8,739 bases of DNA from positions 1-8,739 of the forward strand of contig CAYSZH010000176.1 of the NCBI GenBank assembly GCA_964435305.1, given 5' to 3'. The DNA is from Granulosicoccus sp964435305. Lineage in GTDB: Bacteria > Pseudomonadota > Gammaproteobacteria > Granulosicoccales > Granulosicoccaceae. Position 1 is the stretch's first letter; each line of letters opens with the position of its first letter. Shown in pieces: positions 5,547 to 8,739 of the stretch. The position numbers and the translations under genes were made by a program. The notes below the pieces were generated by a model. The model saw nothing but the letters and a program-made list of their open reading frames with translations, was not told the DNA's origin and made no database searches.

Positions 5547-5972
5547 TCAGCGTGCAATTAGCACATGGCACTTGGCCCGTTCGGACACCGTTAAACCACA
5601 AGAACCGAGCATGAGCTCACCACCAATGGCATCTTTGGGTCTGCATCCAAAAACAATCAAATCGGCCTGCCATTCCTCTGCCATATTCAAAATTTCCGCG
5701 CTACGCTTGCCGGATGTGACGACACAATCCGGCGTTGTGTCCATATGGGTGTCGCCTACTTTTTTCAGATCTTGAAGTACTGTTGCCTTCATTTTTTCTT
5801 GTGCGTCTTCTGGAAAAAACGTCGACACCAGCGGCATTGTGTAACCCGGTATGACAGAGAGCAATCTAACTTCCGCACCCCAGGTAGCCTGAAGCTTGTT
5901 GGCCATGGCACAACTGCGCACACCAGGCTCCGGAGAAGCCATATCAACAGGCACTAGGATTTTACTGAACAT
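5547..5972 (-). CDS. Universal stress protein (UspA family), last gene of the TRAP operon
   Basis: Small cytosolic alpha/beta protein of 141 residues. The UspA fold is shown by MFSKILVPVDMA (1-12, Asp10 at the nucleotide-contact position), the middle strand AEVRLLSVIPG (33-43), and VVTSGKRSAEILNMAEEWQADLIVFG (84-109), with CHVLIAR as the last strand (135-141). The ATP loop is unusual: the normal pattern is G-2x-G-9x-G-S/T, but here Gly109 is followed by Cys-Arg-Pro and then a loop two residues longer than the GSHRP-type form before Gly123-Ser124, so ATP binding is uncertain. The ATG at 5972 lies inside the permease gene (11-nt overlap) and has GGAG 7 nt upstream; the frame is open to 6053, but those residues are not UspA-like. 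In Halomonas elongata the equivalent protein TeaD sits next to the ectoine TRAP genes teaABC and lowers uptake, so a role in tuning this transporter is a fair inference. Confidence 0.9.
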   Translation of the reverse strand: MFSKILVPVDMASPEPGVRSCAMANKLQATWGAEVRLLSVIPGYTMPLVSTFFPEDAQEKMKATVLQDLKKVGDTHMDTTPDCVVTSGKRSAEILNMAEEWQADLIVFGCRPKDAIGGELMLGSCGLTVSERAKCHVLIAR

Positions 5973-8583
5973 TGGCGGTCTCCGTAACGACATTGGCTTC
6001 AAGTTTTTCGCGTCTGCCGGTTTGCATTTTCCAAACGAAAAACAATATGGCAAACGCTGGCAAGTACACTAGCTCTTTTGGCAGGGATGATTTTGGCAGC
6101 ATGACCGACTCAATAATCTGATCGAAATCGAGCCCGGCTTGCTCGGCAGCTGAATCAAAACCCACACCATCAATCATCACAGAATTATCATCTTGTACAA
6201 GCAATTCCAATCCGGTGTTCAAGAGTTTTTCCTCTCCGTCTGCACCTTCAGCCACAGTTAGTGGTGCGACAAAAGAGCGTTCTCGGCCTACCTCATCCTC
6301 ACCAAGTACTCGAAGTCTTAGTTGCGAACCTGGCTCAAGATCACCAATAGCCGCCACAAGGTCTGTAGGGGCCGACTCTTCGAAAGGCGGTGATATTCGG
6401 TCCATGAAAAAGCCAGGGCGGAATAGCATAAAGGCAACCAGAAGTAGTGCCAGTGTTTCCCAGATGCGATTACGCGTTTGGAAATAACCTTGCGTCGCGG
6501 CGGCGAAAAGCAGCATTGCAATGGTGGCAATGATAAATATCAATACGCCCTGAAACCAATTAACATCGATTAACAGCATGTCAGTGTTGAAAATAAACAG
6601 GAAAGGCAGCATTGCAGTTCGCAAGCTGTAGAAGAACGCCACAAAGCCTGTTTTTATAGGATCACCACCAGAAATGGCCGCGGCGGCAAATGATGCCAGC
6701 CCTACAGGCGGCGTAACGTCAGCCATTATCCCGAAGTAAAACACAAACAAGTGCACCGCGATCAGCGGCACAATCAACCCTGATTGCTGACCCAAGGTGA
6801 CAATGACCGGAGCAAGTAAAGAGGAGACCACAATATAGTTTGCCGTTGTCGGTAAGCCCATGCCCAGTATTAAGCTCAGCACGGCGGTAAACAGTAGCAT
6901 CAGCATCAGATTACCCATGGAGATAATCTCGACAAGGTCGGCCAGTACCAACCCAACACCTGTGAGTGAGACAGCACCAACAATAATCCCTGCGGTGGCG
7001 GTAGCGATGCCAATACCAATCATATTGCGTGCGCCAGTGACAAGCCCGTCTATCAATTCATCAAAGCCTCGCTTAACCAAGGGCCCTAAACGCCAGTTAC
7101 CGCGAAACAGTGCAAACAAGGGGCGCTGCGTTAGCAAAATGAAAATCATTAGAACGGTTGCCCAGAACGCCGACAAGCCTGGGCTTAAGCGTTCAACCAT
7201 TAAGCACCAGATCAGAACGATAACGGGCAGAAGGTAGTGCAAGCCGGAACGAATGGTGGGCTTAGGGTCGGGTAGCTCCACAACAGGGGAATTTGGATCA
7301 TCAATTTCCAGATCAGGATAACGAGAACACATGATCGCAAGCCCAACATACACAATACAGATCAGGCCAGCGATGACCCATCCAGCAGAATCACCTGCGA
7401 CAGGTTTTAACCACCCTAAGCCGTAGTAAACCGCAAAGCTTAAGACGCAGACAAATAAAATTCCCAGCGCGAAGCGCGAAGCCGCTTGTATCAGTGGGCG
7501 AGGTTCTGTGCGACGGGGAAGGCCTTGCATGTTCAATTTAAGTGATTCGAGATGAACGATATAAACCAATGCGATGTAGGAGATCAGTGCCGGTATAAAC
7601 GCATGTTTAACCACTTCGAAATAACTAATACCAACATATTCCACCATCAAAAACGCAGCCGCGCCCATTACCGGCGGCATGATCTGCCCGTTTACTGATG
7701 ACGCAACTTCTACCGCACCTGCCTTTTCTCCACTGAAGCCAACGCGCTTCATCATCGGTATTGTAAAAGTACCGGTGGTAACCACATTTGCAATTGAGGA
7801 ACCTGAGATAAGCCCCGTCATAGCTGAAGACACGACAGCCGCTTTTGCGGGTCCGCCGCGATAGTGGCCGAGCAGTGAAAATGCGACTTTAATAAAGTAG
7901 TTACCGGCGCCTGCTTTATCGAGCAAAGCACCAAACAACACGAACAGAAACACAAAGCCACTGGATACGCCCAGTGCAATACCGAAAACACCGTCTGTAG
8001 ATAACCACTGGTTGTCTGCAATAGCGCCAAAAGAGGCACCTTTCCAGGCAAGAATACCCGGCATGCTTTGACCACCAAAGCAGTAAATAAGAAACACGAT
8101 TGCAACGATCATCAATGGTGGGCCTAAGGCCCGCCAGGTAGCCGCCAGTAGCAACACTATACCGATTGAAGCAACGATAATATCAATCGTATTCGGATTG
8201 CCCGGACGGTTGGAAAGAGAGTTGTAAAACAAAAAGAGATACGCGGCGCAAGCAGCTCCGACAATTGCTAACACCCAATCAATTTTAGGTATGTAATCGC
8301 GCGGCGATTTTTTAAACGCAGGGTAGGCGGTAAATGTCAGAAACACCGCAAACGCCAAATGAATAGAACGGCTTTCGGTATCGTTGAATACGCCAACCCC
8401 AAAAATAAAAGGTAAGGGAGATGCAATCCATAGTTGAAAAAGCGACCATGCGAGTGCGACACCAGTAATTAGCTTTGCTACTGAAGGGTTGGAAGGGTTT
8501 CGACCTCCAGTGTCTGATTGAGCAACCAGTTCATCGAGATTGACGTCAGCGTCACCATCGACGTTGTTCGTATTTGTACTCAT
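5962..8583 (-). CDS. Fused 4TM/12TM TRAP transporter permease (TAXI type) with C-terminal DUF3394-like region
   Basis: Inner-membrane permease of a tripartite ATP-independent periplasmic transporter, driven by an ion gradient and fed by a TAXI-type receptor. In 873 residues it joins the small DctQ-like part (helices within about 36-175) to the large DctM-like part (about 200-700). Family motifs include ISGSSIANVVTTGTFTIP (259-276), NGQIMPPVMGAAAFLM (298-313), LGMGLPTTANYIV (573-585) and FGIMADVTPPVGLASFAAAAISGGDP (617-642). After a helix at 709-722 comes a soluble segment with a PDZ-like stretch, GVGFDSAAEQAGLDFDQIIESV (806-827), then a last helix (about 838-852); this resembles DUF3394, known at the end of such fusions. 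The ATG at 8583 has AAGAGG 8 nt upstream. A polar N-terminus (1-33) is probably cytoplasmic. The gene lies between its receptor gene and a stress-protein gene that overlaps its stop. TAXI substrates are poorly known (glutamate or other organic acids in some cases), so none is assigned. Confidence 0.95.
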   Translation of the reverse strand: MSTNTNNVDGDADVNLDELVAQSDTGGRNPSNPSVAKLITGVALAWSLFQLWIASPLPFIFGVGVFNDTESRSIHLAFAVFLTFTAYPAFKKSPRDYIPKIDWVLAIVGAACAAYLFLFYNSLSNRPGNPNTIDIIVASIGIVLLLAATWRALGPPLMIVAIVFLIYCFGGQSMPGILAWKGASFGAIADNQWLSTDGVFGIALGVSSGFVFLFVLFGALLDKAGAGNYFIKVAFSLLGHYRGGPAKAAVVSSAMTGLISGSSIANVVTTGTFTIPMMKRVGFSGEKAGAVEVASSVNGQIMPPVMGAAAFLMVEYVGISYFEVVKHAFIPALISYIALVYIVHLESLKLNMQGLPRRTEPRPLIQAASRFALGILFVCVLSFAVYYGLGWLKPVAGDSAGWVIAGLICIVYVGLAIMCSRYPDLEIDDPNSPVVELPDPKPTIRSGLHYLLPVIVLIWCLMVERLSPGLSAFWATVLMIFILLTQRPLFALFRGNWRLGPLVKRGFDELIDGLVTGARNMIGIGIATATAGIIVGAVSLTGVGLVLADLVEIISMGNLMLMLLFTAVLSLILGMGLPTTANYIVVSSLLAPVIVTLGQQSGLIVPLIAVHLFVFYFGIMADVTPPVGLASFAAAAISGGDPIKTGFVAFFYSLRTAMLPFLFIFNTDMLLIDVNWFQGVLIFIIATIAMLLFAAATQGYFQTRNRIWETLALLLVAFMLFRPGFFMDRISPPFEESAPTDLVAAIGDLEPGSQLRLRVLGEDEVGRERSFVAPLTVAEGADGEEKLLNTGLELLVQDDNSVMIDGVGFDSAAEQAGLDFDQIIESVMLPKSSLPKELVYLPAFAILFFVWKMQTGRREKLEANVVTETANVQ
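5980..5983 (-). promoter_or_regulatory. Shine-Dalgarno for the universal stress protein gene
   Basis: GGAG on the minus strand, 7 nt before the ATG at 5972 and inside the last codons of the permease gene. It decides the start of the stress protein against the longer open frame reaching 6053, and indicates that the gene is translated from the permease mRNA. Confidence 0.75.
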
Positions 8584-8584
8584 C

Positions 8585-8597
8585 AGAGGGGCCTCTT
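8585..8597 (-). promoter_or_regulatory. Permease ribosome-binding site within a short inverted repeat
   Basis: On the minus strand AAGAGG (8592-8597) lies 8 nt before the permease ATG. Its AGAGG is mirrored by CCTCT (8585-8589), so the site could fold on itself as AGAG/CTCT around GCCC. The ribosome-site call is solid; any regulatory effect of so short a stem is speculative. Confidence 0.6.
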
Positions 8598-8622
8598 ACC
8601 TTTGCATGTTTTATAAGTTAGA

Positions 8623-8656
8623 CGAGCTACGCACTTAAGACTAAATGCGCAGCTCG
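8623..8656 (-). other. Intercistronic stem-loop between TAXI receptor and permease genes
   Basis: The 11-nt arms 8623-8633 and 8646-8656 are complementary at ten positions (one A/C mismatch) around a 12-nt loop. No T-tract follows on the minus strand, so it is not a classic terminator. It starts 24 bp after the receptor stop and ends 40 bp before the permease start. Hairpins at this place commonly protect the receptor mRNA so that more receptor than permease is made; that role is inferred here. Confidence 0.6.
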
Positions 8657-8679
8657 AACAGGACGGGCTTGGACTTTTA

Positions 8680-8739
8680 TTACATCCAGCCTTTTTCTTT
8701 GTAGTACTTGATAGCACCATCATGAAGTGGAGCAGAGAT
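8680..8739 (-). CDS. TAXI-family TRAP solute receptor (partial, last 19 residues)
   Basis: Only the C-terminus is in view: ISAPLHDGAIKYYKEKGWM, followed by TAA at 8680-8682 and a second TAA straight after. The pattern PLHxGAxKYYKEKG is the usual ending of TAXI-type periplasmic receptors, and the fused permease downstream is of the kind that works with them. The receptor would capture the substrate in the periplasm and deliver it to the permease. The rest of the gene, its signal peptide and the operon promoter lie beyond the right edge. Confidence 0.82.
   Translation of the reverse strand: MSAPLHDGAIKYYKEKGWM

Noticed and set aside
5267..5601. Reading frames running through the N gap
   Set aside because: They depend on undetermined bases and cannot be supported.
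6860..7237. 125-codon plus-strand frame inside the TRAP permease
   Set aside because: Antisense shadow of a strongly conserved membrane protein; its Thr/Pro/Ser-rich product mirrors the hydrophobic codons of the other strand.

Overview
The window looks like a chromosomal fragment of a free-living, probably marine, gammaproteobacterium, from a draft assembly. That placement is an inference from the gene content: a TAXI-type TRAP transporter with a universal stress protein, modAB, an orphan NarL/FixJ-type regulator and a YhhQ-type queuosine-precursor transporter, all at moderate G+C. No gene here fixes the genus. Nothing in it looks like a phage, plasmid or insertion sequence, and there is no rRNA, tRNA or CRISPR array. 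One run of 100 Ns (5410-5509) is a scaffold gap.

Left part (1-2935). On the minus strand lie modA and the first 120 codons of modB, the periplasmic receptor and the permease of a molybdate ABC transporter; the rest of modB, and presumably modC, lie beyond the left edge. Divergent from modA, after a 74-bp gap, is a branched-chain amino-acid aminotransferase (ilvE). It is followed on the same strand by a short YhhQ-family transporter that starts with TTG. A LuxR-type response regulator on the minus strand converges on it.

Middle (3639-5546). A 529-bp non-coding stretch separates the regulator from a beta-class carbonic anhydrase gene. It holds an imperfect direct repeat of about 26-30 bp, a smaller repeated octamer and two small hairpins. 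The carbonic anhydrase gene overlaps by 4 nt (ATGA) with a NUDIX hydrolase gene whose product resembles human MTH1/NUDT1 along nearly its whole length. A Rho-independent terminator closes this two-gene unit. The assembly gap follows at once and has 13-bp tandem repeats on both sides, so the gap is probably a collapsed minisatellite.

Right part (5547-8739). A minus-strand operon reads TAXI solute receptor (only the last 19 residues visible), then a fused 4TM/12TM TRAP permease of 873 aa, then a universal stress protein of 141 aa. A stem-loop lies between the receptor and permease genes. The stress-protein gene overlaps the permease stop by 11 nt and has its Shine-Dalgarno inside the permease gene, an arrangement recalling TeaABC-TeaD of Halomonas.

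I see no clearly new multi-gene system. The points most worth a second look are the MTH1-like NUDIX enzyme coupled to a carbonic anhydrase, the stress protein embedded in the TRAP operon with an odd ATP loop, the 13-bp repeat array hidden by the gap, and the duplicated element in the 3639-4167 intergenic region.
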